A stretch of 56,943 bases of DNA from positions 1 to 56,943 of the forward strand of contig JAJXUD010000027.1 of the NCBI GenBank assembly GCA_021783235.1, written 5' to 3'. Both the position numbers and the translations under genes were made by a program. The notes under the pieces are model-generated. The model made no database searches, was not told where the DNA came from, and was given only the letters and a program-made list of their open reading frames with translations. Of this stretch, positions 24,727 through 34,064 are shown piece by piece. The stretch's first letter is position 1. Each line of letters starts with the position of its first letter. This DNA is from Myxococcales bacterium. GTDB taxonomy: Bacteria > Myxococcota > Myxococcia > Myxococcales > JAKAPL01.

Positions 24727-25197
24727 ATGTTCTCCATCGATCCCGCACGGACGTACCTGACGGCGAAGCGCGAGCAGATCGTCGCGATCCTGGAATCGGT
24801 CAACCAGCCGATCGTCGCCATCCCCGGCCGATCGCCGGAGCCGCTCCAGGTCTACGTCTGCGGCCTGCGCAACCCGAACGCGACGTTCTCCATCTACATC
24901 TACCTCTGGCTCGTCCAGTCGAAGGCGCCGGTGGTCTACACCTTCGAGGAGGCCCAGTTCCCGCTCGAGCGTTACCGGGACGCCGAGAGCGAGGCGCTGC
25001 ATTTCGTCGAGAGCATGGGCTTCATGGTGGAGAACCTGAACTTCCGCACCCAGTCCGCGGAGGCCCAGGCCGAGATCCTCGCGCGGCTGCCCGCCTTCGC
25101 GGCGCCGGCGGCGAAGGCGCCCGATCCGGCGAGCGCCGAGGCGGCGGCCGGCGCCGGCCGGACCGCGAGCCTCGCGCGGCTCCTCGCCTCGTTCTGA
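24727..25197 (+). CDS. Small cytoplasmic protein, possibly YbjN/chaperone-like
   Basis: A 156-residue protein with no signal peptide. The core has alternating helix and strands: DPARTYLTAKREQIVAILE, LQVYVCGLRN, TFSIYIYLWL, VVYTFEEAQFPLERY, then a helix ALHFVESMGFMVENLNF. This is the topology of YbjN or type III secretion chaperone-like folds, but no diagnostic motif is seen. The C-terminal 40 residues are Ala-rich and likely disordered. The next ATG follows its stop codon directly (TGAATG), so tight co-translation with the TPR lipoprotein is likely. Confidence 0.68.
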   Translation: MFSIDPARTYLTAKREQIVAILESVNQPIVAIPGRSPEPLQVYVCGLRNPNATFSIYIYLWLVQSKAPVVYTFEEAQFPLERYRDAESEALHFVESMGFMVENLNFRTQSAEAQAEILARLPAFAAPAAKAPDPASAEAAAGAGRTASLARLLASF

Positions 25198-25962
25198 ATG
25201 GCGCCGCCGATGCCAAAGCTCCCCGCCCTCGCCCTCGGCGCCGCGCTGCTCACCGCTTGCGGGCCGACGGCGCACGACCTGCGCAACGCGCAGATCCACT
25301 ACGATCTCGGCGTCAACGCCATGGAGATGCAGCACGATCCGCAGACGGCGCTGCGCGAGTTCCAGGCCGCGCTCCAGGCGAACCCGAGCATGCCCGAGGT
25401 CCAGAACGGGCTCGGCCTCGTCGACCACCTGATGCTCCACAAGCCCGAGGAGGCGGTCCCGCACTACCTGAAGGCCCTCGAGCTCGACCCGAAGTACAGC
25501 GAGGCGGCGAACAACCTGGGCGCCGCCTACCTCGACCTCGGCCGCTACGCGGACGCGGCCCGGCTGTTCCAGCAGGCGCTCTCCGACGAGCTCTACCGGA
25601 CGCCGTACATCGCGGAGGGAAACCTCGGCTGGGCGCTCTACAAGGAAGGCGACGTCCAGGGCGGCCTCAAGCAGCTGCGGGCGGCCGTGGAGCGCAATCC
25701 GGGCTACTGCCAGGGCTACCGCTCGATCGGCATCATCGACGCCGACCAGGGCAAGCTCGACGAGGCCGAGCGGGAGTTCCGGCGCTTCCACGAGAAGTGC
25801 CCGGACATCCCCGAGTCGAACTACCGGCTCGGGCTCGTCCTCCTCAAGGAAGGGCACGGCGACGAGGCCCGCGACGCGCTCCGCGCCTGCGCCGGCTCCC
25901 AGAACGCGAAGGACACGGATCTCGGCCTCGAGTGCGGCCGGCTCCTCAAGCTTCTCCAATGA
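25198..25962 (+). CDS. TPR lipoprotein, Tgl/PilF-like pilotin
   Basis: A 254-residue product (or 250 from the second ATG). The signal peptide ends in lipobox LLTAC. About six tetratricopeptide repeats follow, with typical A-x(3)-F...A-L...P spacing (for example PQTALREFQAALQANPS, PEEAVPHYLKALELDPKYSEAANNLGAAYLDLGRYADAARLFQQAL). Size, lipid anchor and six TPRs match Tgl of Myxococcus and PilF/PilW, the outer-membrane pilotins that assemble the PilQ secretin of type IV pili. No pil genes are in this window. The stop overlaps the next start (ATGA). A general TPR lipoprotein is the alternative. Confidence 0.82.
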   Translation: MAPPMPKLPALALGAALLTACGPTAHDLRNAQIHYDLGVNAMEMQHDPQTALREFQAALQANPSMPEVQNGLGLVDHLMLHKPEEAVPHYLKALELDPKYSEAANNLGAAYLDLGRYADAARLFQQALSDELYRTPYIAEGNLGWALYKEGDVQGGLKQLRAAVERNPGYCQGYRSIGIIDADQGKLDEAEREFRRFHEKCPDIPESNYRLGLVLLKEGHGDEARDALRACAGSQNAKDTDLGLECGRLLKLLQ

Positions 25963-26336
25963 CCTCGTTCGGGCGCTACCTGCTCCAAGAGCGGGAGCTC
26001 CGCGCGATGTCTCGCGAGGAGGTGGCCCGCGTGACGCGGCTCCCGCTCGGGGCCATCCTTGCCATCGAGGAGGACCGCTTCGACGCCCTGCCCGCCGAGG
26101 TCTTCGCCGTCGGCTACATCCGCAACTACGCGAGCGCCATCGGGCTCGACCCGAACGACGCCGTGCTCCGCTACCAAGAGGCCCGGCAGGCCGACCGCCC
26201 CGGCCCGCGGGCCGGCGAACCGCCCGCGACGCCGGCCGAAGGCGATCGCCCACGCGCCATCCCCCTCTGGGCGATCGCGGGCCTCGCCGGCTTCGCGCTG
26301 GGCTTCGCCGCGACCTGGCGGCTCTGGCGGCCGTGA
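25959..26336 (+). CDS. RodZ-like HTH membrane protein (HTH_25)
   Basis: A 125-residue protein with an N-terminal Xre/HTH_25 domain (about 1-75: GRYLLQERELRAMSREEVARVTRLPLGAILAIEEDRFDALP...GYIRNYASAIGLDP). These are the residues used by RodZ-type proteins. A Pro-rich linker follows, then one transmembrane helix (about 103-119, LWAIAGLAGFALGFAATW). Unlike full RodZ there is no periplasmic domain. Starts with ATG in a 4-nt ATGA overlap and ends with a 4-nt GTGA overlap with recO, so it is in the same operon. It may organise MreB or act as an envelope regulator. Confidence 0.85.
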   Translation: MTSFGRYLLQERELRAMSREEVARVTRLPLGAILAIEEDRFDALPAEVFAVGYIRNYASAIGLDPNDAVLRYQEARQADRPGPRAGEPPATPAEGDRPRAIPLWAIAGLAGFALGFAATWRLWRP

Positions 26337-27055
26337 GCGGGGAGCTCGTCACCGACGCGGTCGTGCTGCGGCGCCTCGACTACGGCGAGTCGGACCGAGT
26401 GGTCTGGCTCCTCACCGAGGCGCGGGGCCGGCTCTCTGCCTTCGCCCCGGGGGCGCGCGCGAGCCGGCGCCGCTTCCCCGGCGGGATCGAGCCTTTCTCC
26501 TTCGTCCGCGCGCGGCTCTCGCCGCCCCGGCGCGGGGAGCTCTGGCGACTCGCGGAGCTCGATCTCCTGGAGCCGCGCCCCTCGGTCCGGCAATCGCTCG
26601 AGTGCTTCGCCCAGGCCTCGGTGGCCTGCGAGATCGCCACCGACCTCTCGCGGGAGGCCGATCCGGTCCCCGAGCTCTACCAGACGCTCCTCCGCTTCCT
26701 GCGCGGCCTCGACCGGACGCCGGGGCCGTCGCTCTTTCGCCACCTCCTCGAGGCGCTCTCCGCCTCCGGCGTCGCGCCGAGGCTGACGAGCTGCGGCTGC
26801 TGCGGCGGACCGATCGGCGCGCAGGCGAGCTTCGATCCCGCCGAGGGAGGCGTCCTCTGCGACGGCTGCGCGCCACGCGCCGCCTCGGCCGTCCGGGTGA
26901 GCGGCCGCGCCCTCGGGGCGCTCTCGTCGCTCGAAGACCCCGGGACGGACGAGCCGATCCCCGAGGCGCGCGCCCTCCTCTGGCGCCACCTCGAGCAGCA
27001 GACCGGCCGGCGGCTCGCGAGCAGGAAGCTGCTCGAGGAGCTGGGGCTCGGGTAG
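26333..27055 (+). CDS. recO: DNA repair protein RecO
   Basis: A 240-residue RecO, which loads RecA with RecF and RecR during gap repair. The N-terminal OB-fold begins TDAVVLRRLDYGESDRVV, and the helical and zinc-binding part has CGCCGG and later CDGC, matching the four-Cys zinc finger. A GTG start overlaps the preceding stop (GTGA). The convergent queE gene ends 27 bp after the recO stop. Confidence 0.93.
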   Translation: MSGELVTDAVVLRRLDYGESDRVVWLLTEARGRLSAFAPGARASRRRFPGGIEPFSFVRARLSPPRRGELWRLAELDLLEPRPSVRQSLECFAQASVACEIATDLSREADPVPELYQTLLRFLRGLDRTPGPSLFRHLLEALSASGVAPRLTSCGCCGGPIGAQASFDPAEGGVLCDGCAPRAASAVRVSGRALGALSSLEDPGTDEPIPEARALLWRHLEQQTGRRLASRKLLEELGLG

Positions 27056-27082
27056 AGGACCGGCGGCCCCTCCCTCGGCCCG

Positions 27083-27721
27083 TCAGACCCCGCGCGTCTC
27101 CGCCCCCCAGATCACCTTGTGGATCTGGAGGCTCAGCCGGGCGCGGAGGCCGCTCCCCAGCATCCAGGCGACCAGCTCCTTGGGCTCGACCTGACCGTGG
27201 CTCGGCGAGAAGAGGAGCGGCAGCCGACCCTCGAGCCGCTTCTCGCGCACGAGCGCGAGCGACCAGTCGAAGTCGGCCTTCGAGCAGACGACGAACTTGA
27301 GCTCGTCCTTCTCGTCGAGATCGTCGAGGATCGAGAAGTCGCGCATCACCTCGCCGCTGCCCGGGCTCTTCACGTCGACGATCTTGACGACCTCCCGCGG
27401 CAGCGACCGCACGGGGAGCTGCCCGTGCGTCTCCACCGCGACGAGGAAGCCCGCCGCGAGCAGCTCCCGCGACAGCTCGGGTAGCTCTCGCTGCAGCAGG
27501 GGCTCTCCCCCCGTCAGCGTCACGTAGCGGGTCGGCCAGGCGAGGAGCGCGCGCAGGATCTCGCCCCGCTCCATCGCCCGCCCGCCGTGGAAGGCGTAGG
27601 CGCTGTCGCAGTAGCCGCAGCGCAGGTCGCAGCCCGTGAAGCGGACGAAGGCGCAGGGCAGGCCAGCCCGGCTCGTCTCGCCTTGCACGCTCTGGAAGAT
27701 CTCGGTGACGCGCAGGCTCAA
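27083..27721 (-). CDS. queE: 7-carboxy-7-deazaguanine synthase (radical SAM)
   Basis: A 212-residue QueE, which converts carboxytetrahydropterin to 7-carboxy-7-deazaguanine in queuosine/preQ0 synthesis. The N-terminus has EIFQSVQGETSRAG and the radical SAM motif C31-x3-C35-x2-C38 (GCDLRCGYCDS), followed by TLTGGEPLLQ. The most likely start is a TTG at 27721 that overlaps the stop of the transglycosylase gene (TTGA), because the next ATG falls well inside the domain. No other queuosine genes are in the window, so partners must be elsewhere. Confidence 0.9.
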   Translation of the reverse strand: MSLRVTEIFQSVQGETSRAGLPCAFVRFTGCDLRCGYCDSAYAFHGGRAMERGEILRALLAWPTRYVTLTGGEPLLQRELPELSRELLAAGFLVAVETHGQLPVRSLPREVVKIVDVKSPGSGEVMRDFSILDDLDEKDELKFVVCSKADFDWSLALVREKRLEGRLPLLFSPSHGQVEPKELVAWMLGSGLRARLSLQIHKVIWGAETRGV

Positions 27722-28425
27722 CGCGCGGCCACCTGGGGACCGAGCGGGAAGCCGCGCGCGGCCAGCGCCACGTCGCCCCCGAGCCGCGTCACGAGCCGCA
27801 GGTAGGTCGAACGGACCTTGCGCGGGTAGGCCCGGAGCCGCTCGGGGATCGGCTTTCCGGCCCGCCGCAGCTCGCTGACCCGATGCGGCCCGGCGTTGTA
27901 GGCGACGAGCGCGAGGCCGAGATCGCCGAAGGCGCGGTGCAGCCGGTCGAGGTAGCGGATCCCGAGCCGGACGTTGAGAGCGGGGTCGGAGAGCGACGCG
28001 TCGCCGGGCGGCAGCCCCACCCCCTCGGCGCCCGCGATGAAGCGCATGGTGGGCGGCCTGAGCTGCATGAGGCCGATGGCGCCGCGGTCCGAGACGGCGA
28101 GGTCGTTCGCCCGGCTCTCCACGAGGAGCACCGCCATCACGAGCAGCGGGTCGAGACCAGCGGCGTCGGCCTCCTCCTCGATGGCCCGCGAGACGCGCGA
28201 CCGCTGCTCGACCGTCCAGCGAGGCCCGGTGAGGAGCGCCTCGAGGTCGGCCCGCAGCTCCGAGCTGGACGCCACGGCCGGCGGGGACTCGACGTCCACC
28301 GGCACCGCCGCCCAGCGGGAGCGCGCGGTCGACCCGAACGCCACGAGGAGGGCGGCGCCGACCGCGGCCGCGCGCCCGCAGCCCGCGCCGGAGAGGGCCC
28401 TGCCGAAGCCGAGCCCCAGCCTCAC
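27718..28425 (-). CDS. Lytic transglycosylase, SLT domain
   Basis: A 235-residue exported enzyme. A signal or membrane anchor lies in the first 35 residues. The SLT domain has the catalytic Glu in LLVESRAND (E103), the flanking GAIGLMQL (about 116-122) and the C-terminal AYNAGPHRV. It cleaves peptidoglycan between MurNAc and GlcNAc to form anhydro-MurNAc products. The GTG start overlaps the stop of the phasin-like gene (GTGA), and its stop overlaps the TTG of queE. Family 1 SLT members act in turnover or as secretion-associated enzymes; no secretion system is nearby. Confidence 0.9.
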   Translation of the reverse strand: MRLGLGFGRALSGAGCGRAAAVGAALLVAFGSTARSRWAAVPVDVESPPAVASSSELRADLEALLTGPRWTVEQRSRVSRAIEEEADAAGLDPLLVMAVLLVESRANDLAVSDRGAIGLMQLRPPTMRFIAGAEGVGLPPGDASLSDPALNVRLGIRYLDRLHRAFGDLGLALVAYNAGPHRVSELRRAGKPIPERLRAYPRKVRSTYLRLVTRLGGDVALAARGFPLGPQVAAR

Positions 28426-28784
28426 TTCGAGCTCCCCTTGCGCCGGGCCATCCGGTCGAGCCGCCCCTGCAGCTCGTCGAGCCGGGAACGCAGCGCGTCG
28501 AGATCCTCCTGGCTGGGGATCCGGAAGCGGCCGAGCGCCCGACGGACGCCGTCCTCGACCGCCTTCTCGACCTCCTTGCGCTGCGTCCGGAGCCGTTCGG
28601 CGAGCTCGCGCCGGTAGCGCTGGACGTCGTCCGGCTTGAGCTCGACCATCTCCGAGAGCTGCTCGAGGAGGTGGCGAGCCTCCTCCTCGACGGTGCCCAC
28701 GGCGACGACCGCCTGCGACCAGAGATCCCGGAAGAGATCCTGCGGTCGACGCTCGTGGCCCGGCTGGTTCGACTGCTCGTCCAT
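28422..28784 (-). CDS. Phasin-like coiled-coil protein (first copy)
   Basis: A 120-residue soluble protein, mostly helical with long heptad stretches (DLWSQAVVAVGTVEEEARHLL, then DVQRYRRELAERLRTQRKEVEK). The sequence pattern, one hydrophobic helical segment followed by a charged coiled coil, is that of phasins and poly(hydroxyalkanoate)-granule proteins (PhaF/PhaI-like). No pha biosynthesis genes are in the window. GGAGG lies 5 nt upstream of the ATG. Its stop overlaps the next start. A similar protein is encoded directly upstream. Confidence 0.7.
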   Translation of the reverse strand: MDEQSNQPGHERRPQDLFRDLWSQAVVAVGTVEEEARHLLEQLSEMVELKPDDVQRYRRELAERLRTQRKEVEKAVEDGVRRALGRFRIPSQEDLDALRSRLDELQGRLDRMARRKGSSK

Positions 28785-28868
28785 GGCTGCCTCCGAGAAG
28801 CGGCGCGGCGGTATAGCAGGCGGCCCTGTCGCCGAACATCCCCCCCTGCCGGGGATCCTGACGCCGCG

Positions 28869-29270
28869 CTAGGCCTGGCCGACCTTGGCCTTCTTTCGAA
28901 CGTCCTTGGCGAGGCTCTCGATCTTTGCGCCCAACCTGCTGATCTCCTTGGCGAGAGCATCGACCTGACCCCGGGACGCCACACCGACCATCCGGATGGC
29001 CTTCCCCTGGAGCTCATCGATCTGGTCGGCGATCTCGGCGCCGAGCAGCTTCGCCTTGTCGGCGATCTCGGCGGGCTTCTCCGCCCAGCCGGCCTTCTCG
29101 ATCTTCGCGACGAGCCGGTCGAGCTCCTTGCGCGACTCCCGACCCCGCGCGGCGATCTCACCGAAGACCTTCTCGGCGTCCTTCTGGAGATCGTGAACGC
29201 GGCCCTGCACCCCCTCGAGCTGCTCGCGGACGAAATGGCCCCACTCGTTCTTCTTTGCGGTCTGCGGCAT
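28869..29270 (-). CDS. Phasin-like coiled-coil protein (second copy)
   Basis: A 133-residue helical protein with GGAGGG 6 nt before the ATG. Heptad-rich segments (VRDKD-type pattern in FVREQLEGVQGRVHDLQKD) and the Ala/Lys-rich C-terminus are similar in style to the neighbouring 120-residue protein. Either granule-associated or cytoskeleton-linked coiled-coil functions are possible. There is a promoter-like TTGACA on its strand about 55 nt upstream of the ATG. Confidence 0.68.
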   Translation of the reverse strand: MPQTAKKNEWGHFVREQLEGVQGRVHDLQKDAEKVFGEIAARGRESRKELDRLVAKIEKAGWAEKPAEIADKAKLLGAEIADQIDELQGKAIRMVGVASRGQVDALAKEISRLGAKIESLAKDVRKKAKVGQA

Positions 29271-29300
29271 CGGCGGACCCTCCTTTCGGGTTCGGCCCTA

Positions 29301-29329
29301 CCGGTAACGCAGCGCATCATCCTTGTCAA
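29301..29329 (-). promoter_or_regulatory. Candidate promoter of the phasin/transglycosylase/queE group
   Basis: On the minus strand TTGACA (29329-29324) and TACCGG (29306-29301) are 17 bp apart. The -35 is perfect, the -10 weak. It lies just after the pyrD stop, before the first phasin-like gene. Confidence 0.4.
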
Positions 29330-29342
29330 CCGACGCAGCGTG

Positions 29343-30434
29343 TCAAAGTTTCGACGGATGGCTCCTTCCCCAGTCGGCGAGCTCCTCGAGGTTCCGGACG
29401 CCGAGCCCGCGCATCCGGCGCGAGACCCCCCGCACGAGCTCGCCGACGAAGGCGGGGCCGCCGTAGACGAGCCCCGTGTAGAGCTGCAGCAGCGCCGCGC
29501 CGGCCGCGAGCCGCTCGAAGGCGTCCGCGGGGGAGAGGATGCCTCCCACCGAGACCAGCGCGAGGCGGCCCGCCGCCCTGGCGACGGCGACTCTCGTGCA
29601 GGCGAAGGCCCTCTCGCCGAGCGGCCGCCCGGAGAGCCCCCCGGCCTCCGCATAGCGGCCCGCCGTCCCGGCCGGCCGGGCGATGGTGCTGTTCGTGGCC
29701 ACGATGCCGTCGACCCCCTCGGCGACGGCGGCGTCCACGAGCGCCTCCACCTCGGCGTCGGTCAGGTCGGGCGCCACCTTCACGAGCAGCGGCACCCGCC
29801 CCTTCGCCCCCTCGTGCAGCGCGCTCCGCACGCGCCGGAGCAGCGGCGCGATCCGCTCGACCTCCTGGAGCCGCCGCAGCCCCGGGGTGTTCGGGGAGCT
29901 GACGTTGACGACGACGTAGTCGGCGACCTTCGCCACCGTCCGCGCGGCCGCCTCGTAATCCGCGATGGCGTCCTCGTCGGGCGTCGCCTTGTTCCTCCCC
30001 ACGTTGACGCCGAGCGGGCCCGGCCGCCAGGCGCCCGCGAGGGCGGCGGCGCCGGCCGTGGCCCCCGCGTTGTTGAAGCCCATCCGGTTCACGATCGCGA
30101 GCTCGCGCGGGAGGCGGAAGAGGCGGGGCGCGGGGTTGCCGGGCTGGGGGCGGGGCGTCAGCGTGCCGACCTCGACGAAGCCGAAGCCGAGGGCGAAGAA
30201 GCCGGAGGCGGCGCCGCCGTCCTTGTCCATGCCGGCCGCGAGGCCGAAGGGGTTCTCGAACGAGAGGCCGAGCCGCTCGCAGCGCAGCTCGGGCAGAGGA
30301 GGCGCGAGGCGGGCCCGGGCCCGCGCCCGCAAGAAGGGACGCCGGCCGAGCCAGGCGACCGCGCGGAGGACCAGGCCGTGCGCGGTCTCCGCGGGGAGCA
30401 AAAACAGCAGCGGTCGCAAGAGGCGGTAGAGCAT
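29343..30434 (-). CDS. pyrD: Dihydroorotate dehydrogenase (quinone), class 2
   Basis: A 363-residue enzyme of pyrimidine synthesis that oxidises dihydroorotate and reduces quinone at the inner membrane. The N-terminal helical extension (residues 1-45, with PAETAHG) is characteristic of class 2. FMN-barrel motifs include GLAAGMDKDG, EVGTLTP, RMGFNN and the active-site NVSSPNTPGL. The C-terminal phosphate-binding part has SVGGI and LQLYTGLVYGGP. It is single by layout and next to the exported chaperone gene in divergent orientation. Confidence 0.96.
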   Translation of the reverse strand: MLYRLLRPLLFLLPAETAHGLVLRAVAWLGRRPFLRARARARLAPPLPELRCERLGLSFENPFGLAAGMDKDGGAASGFFALGFGFVEVGTLTPRPQPGNPAPRLFRLPRELAIVNRMGFNNAGATAGAAALAGAWRPGPLGVNVGRNKATPDEDAIADYEAAARTVAKVADYVVVNVSSPNTPGLRRLQEVERIAPLLRRVRSALHEGAKGRVPLLVKVAPDLTDAEVEALVDAAVAEGVDGIVATNSTIARPAGTAGRYAEAGGLSGRPLGERAFACTRVAVARAAGRLALVSVGGILSPADAFERLAAGAALLQLYTGLVYGGPAFVGELVRGVSRRMRGLGVRNLEELADWGRSHPSKL

Positions 30435-30492
30435 GGGCGCGAGGACCTTTCGACGTCCGGCGGACCGCGAGCGCGCATGTTACACTCGGCCG

Positions 30493-31326
30493 GTGAGGGT
30501 CGGAAGGCGAATTCTCCTGGCGGTCGCCCTGCTGGCCACGGCGCTTCCGGCGTCCGCCTCGCCCGACGCCGCGACCCCGCCCCCGACCGATTCGCTCGAG
30601 GGCGGCGAGCTCGTCGACGCGGTCGTCGCGGTGGTGGGACGGCGCATCGTCACGCTGAGCCAGCTGCGGACCGAGGCCCGGCTGTCGCTCGCCGAGCACG
30701 GCGCCGTCGAGGAGGCCGACGGGCCGCTCGGCGACGAGCTGCTCGCGGCGACGCTCGACCTCGTCATCGGCGAGGACCTCGTCGAGGAGGAGGCGAGCCG
30801 GCTGCAGATCTTCGACGTCCCAATGGCCGAGACGCAGGCCGCGCTGGAGGCCCTCTCCGCCCGCTTTCCGTCCCAGGCGGCGTTCCAGGCGTTCCTCGCG
30901 CGTCACGGCATCCGCGCCGAGGCCGCCCGCGCCATCCTCCGGCGAGGGCTCCGCGCGCAGCGTTACATCGAGAACCGGCTCCGGCTCGAGCTCGCCGCAC
31001 AGGAGGGTCCCGGCCGGCTCTCGGGCGCCTCCCGCGGCGGTCTCGACGCCGCGCGCCCGGCCGGACGGCTCGCGGACGCCGCCCTGACCGGTCCGGCCAT
31101 CTCCCCGGCCATCCACGAGGAGAAGGACTATTTTCAGCACCGGAAGGTAGAGGCGCTCGCGACCGGGCTCCTGAACGACCTGAGAGCCCGCGCCCGGGTG
31201 CGGGTGCTGCTCGACCTGAGGCATGCGGGGGGGCCGCTGCAGGGGCTCGGCGCGCCCGGTTCGACGCCGAGCGCGGCCCGCTGGGAAGGCGCCGTCGCCT
31301 CGCCCGACGGAGCCGGCGAGCCCTGA
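30493..31326 (+). CDS. SurA_N-like periplasmic chaperone without PPIase domain
   Basis: A 277-residue exported protein. The GTG at 30493 gives a signal peptide (RRILLAVALLATALPASAS). The mature N-terminus, VDAVVAVVGRRIVTLSQL, and the following helices match the SurA N-terminal chaperone domain (PF09312-like); the C-terminal helix-strand KVEALATGLLNDLRARARVRVLL matches the end of SurA. The parvulin PPIase domain that normally lies between is missing. This is an exported client-binding chaperone, expected in outer-membrane protein folding. A TACACT -10 candidate sits only 6 nt before the start. rimI starts 9 nt after its stop. Confidence 0.78.
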   Translation: MRVGRRILLAVALLATALPASASPDAATPPPTDSLEGGELVDAVVAVVGRRIVTLSQLRTEARLSLAEHGAVEEADGPLGDELLAATLDLVIGEDLVEEEASRLQIFDVPMAETQAALEALSARFPSQAAFQAFLARHGIRAEAARAILRRGLRAQRYIENRLRLELAAQEGPGRLSGASRGGLDAARPAGRLADAALTGPAISPAIHEEKDYFQHRKVEALATGLLNDLRARARVRVLLDLRHAGGPLQGLGAPGSTPSAARWEGAVASPDGAGEP

Positions 31327-31335
31327 GGAGGAAGC

Positions 31336-31851
31336 GTGCGGGCCGAGCAGCCAGGGAGCAGCCAGGAGCCGGCGAGCCTCCCCCTCGAGATCCGACGGAT
31401 GCAGCTCCCCGACCTCGAGGAGGTGATGGCCGTCGAGCGGCTCGCCTTCAAGCACCCCTGGTCGACCGAGCTCTTCCGGCGCGAGCTCCTCCACGACTGG
31501 TCGACCGTCCTGCTCTGCGCGAGACCAAGGGGGCGCGCCGAGCCGGACGCCGAGGCGACTCCGGAAGTCCTCGGCTTCGTCATCTTCTGGCTGGTCCACG
31601 ACGAGGTCCACGTCTTGAACCTCGCCTGCCACCCGAGCGTCCGCCGGCGCGGGATCGCCCGCCGGCTCCTCGTCGAGGCCATCGAGCAGGGGCGGCGGGG
31701 GGGCGCCTCGCTCGTGACGCTCGAGGTCCGCCGCTCGAACTTCCCGGCGCTCGCGCTCTATCGGGATCTCGGCTTCCGCGCCGTCGGCATCCGGCCCAAC
31801 TACTACGTCGACGAGGGCGAGGACGCCGTGGTGATGATTCTCGATCTGTGA
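31336..31851 (+). CDS. rimI: Ribosomal-protein-S18-alanine N-acetyltransferase-like GNAT
   Basis: A 171-residue GNAT enzyme with GTG start preceded by GAGGAGG. Acetyl-CoA-binding motif A is LNLACHPSVRRRGIARRLL, and the RimI signatures LEVRRSNFPALALYRDLGF and NYY are present. The enzyme acetylates the alpha-amino group of S18 in E. coli. An N-terminal 15-residue extension is unusual but unconserved. Its upstream neighbour ends 9 nt before, so they share an operon. Confidence 0.88.
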   Translation: MRAEQPGSSQEPASLPLEIRRMQLPDLEEVMAVERLAFKHPWSTELFRRELLHDWSTVLLCARPRGRAEPDAEATPEVLGFVIFWLVHDEVHVLNLACHPSVRRRGIARRLLVEAIEQGRRGGASLVTLEVRRSNFPALALYRDLGFRAVGIRPNYYVDEGEDAVVMILDL

Positions 31852-33131
<1,280 letters not shown>

Positions 33132-33167
33132 CGCCGGAGCCGTTCGGAGGGTATTCGCCCCACTCCC

Positions 33168-33890
33168 ATGCCGCTCTCCGACTTCTTCTCCCAGGAAGGC
33201 AAGATCAGGCGCCTCGGCAAGAAGCTGACCGAGAAGTACGGTCCGCCCGAGAACCGACAGAAGGCCATCGAGACCTTGGCCGAGATCGGCACGCCCGAGG
33301 CCCTTGCGGCGCTCCTGTTGCGCTTCACCATCGCCTCCGATCCCGGCATCACCGACGCCGAGGAGAAGCAGCGCGTCTTCGAGCTGCTGGTCGACGCCGG
33401 CGACGAGGCGCTCCAGCCGCTCCGGGACTTCGTGCGGCGGCAGGAGAGCGTCTCCTGGGCGCTGCGGGTGCTCGCCGAGCTCGTGCCGCCCGCGGAGCTG
33501 GTCGGGATCGTCGTGGGCGAGCTCACCCGACTCGGCGCGGAGTACACCCGCGACCCCGAGAAGAAGGTGCAGCTCATCAACTGGCTCGCCGAGAATCACC
33601 CAGAGGCCGACCCGCGCGTCGGGCCGGCGCTGCTCCCCTTCATCGAGGACATGAGCGACGACGTCAAGCTCGCCGCCGTTCGCGCCCTCGCGCGCCAGAA
33701 GCTCGAGATCGCCCGCGAGCCGTTTCTCCTGGCGCTCGTCCAGCCCGAGCAGAGCGCCCGCGTCCGCCAGGAGCTGCTCGCCGCGCTCGCCGACTGCGGC
33801 TTCGGCGTCCAGGGGCACCGCGAGAAGGTCGAGGCGCTCCTCCAGGAGCCGTTCGTCCTCGACAAGGGCGGCCTCGTCAAGCGGCGCTGA
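33168..33890 (+). CDS. HEAT-repeat protein
   Basis: A 240-residue, all-helical protein with HEAT-type repeats (RQKAIETLAEIGTPEALAALLLRF, SWALRVLAELVPPAE, VKLAAVRALARQKLEIAR). It has no signal peptide and is probably cytoplasmic. No enzyme motif is visible. It follows the CbpM-like gene by 36 bp, with no strong ribosome-binding site near the ATG. HEAT proteins commonly act as protein-interaction scaffolds; the partner is unknown. Confidence 0.8.
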   Translation: MPLSDFFSQEGKIRRLGKKLTEKYGPPENRQKAIETLAEIGTPEALAALLLRFTIASDPGITDAEEKQRVFELLVDAGDEALQPLRDFVRRQESVSWALRVLAELVPPAELVGIVVGELTRLGAEYTRDPEKKVQLINWLAENHPEADPRVGPALLPFIEDMSDDVKLAAVRALARQKLEIAREPFLLALVQPEQSARVRQELLAALADCGFGVQGHREKVEALLQEPFVLDKGGLVKRR

Positions 33891-34064
33891 GCCCGCGCGG
33901 CATCTGCCCTCGATTCGGTCGATCCGTCCAGGATCGAGACAGTCCACCGCCGCGGAATCTCTCCTCATTCCGGGCGTTTCGGCGGTGCATCGCCCTTGCA
34001 TGAGACGAGGACGGGGCCCAGCGGGGCCCGAGCATCCCACAGCATCCAACGAGGAGGAGACGTG

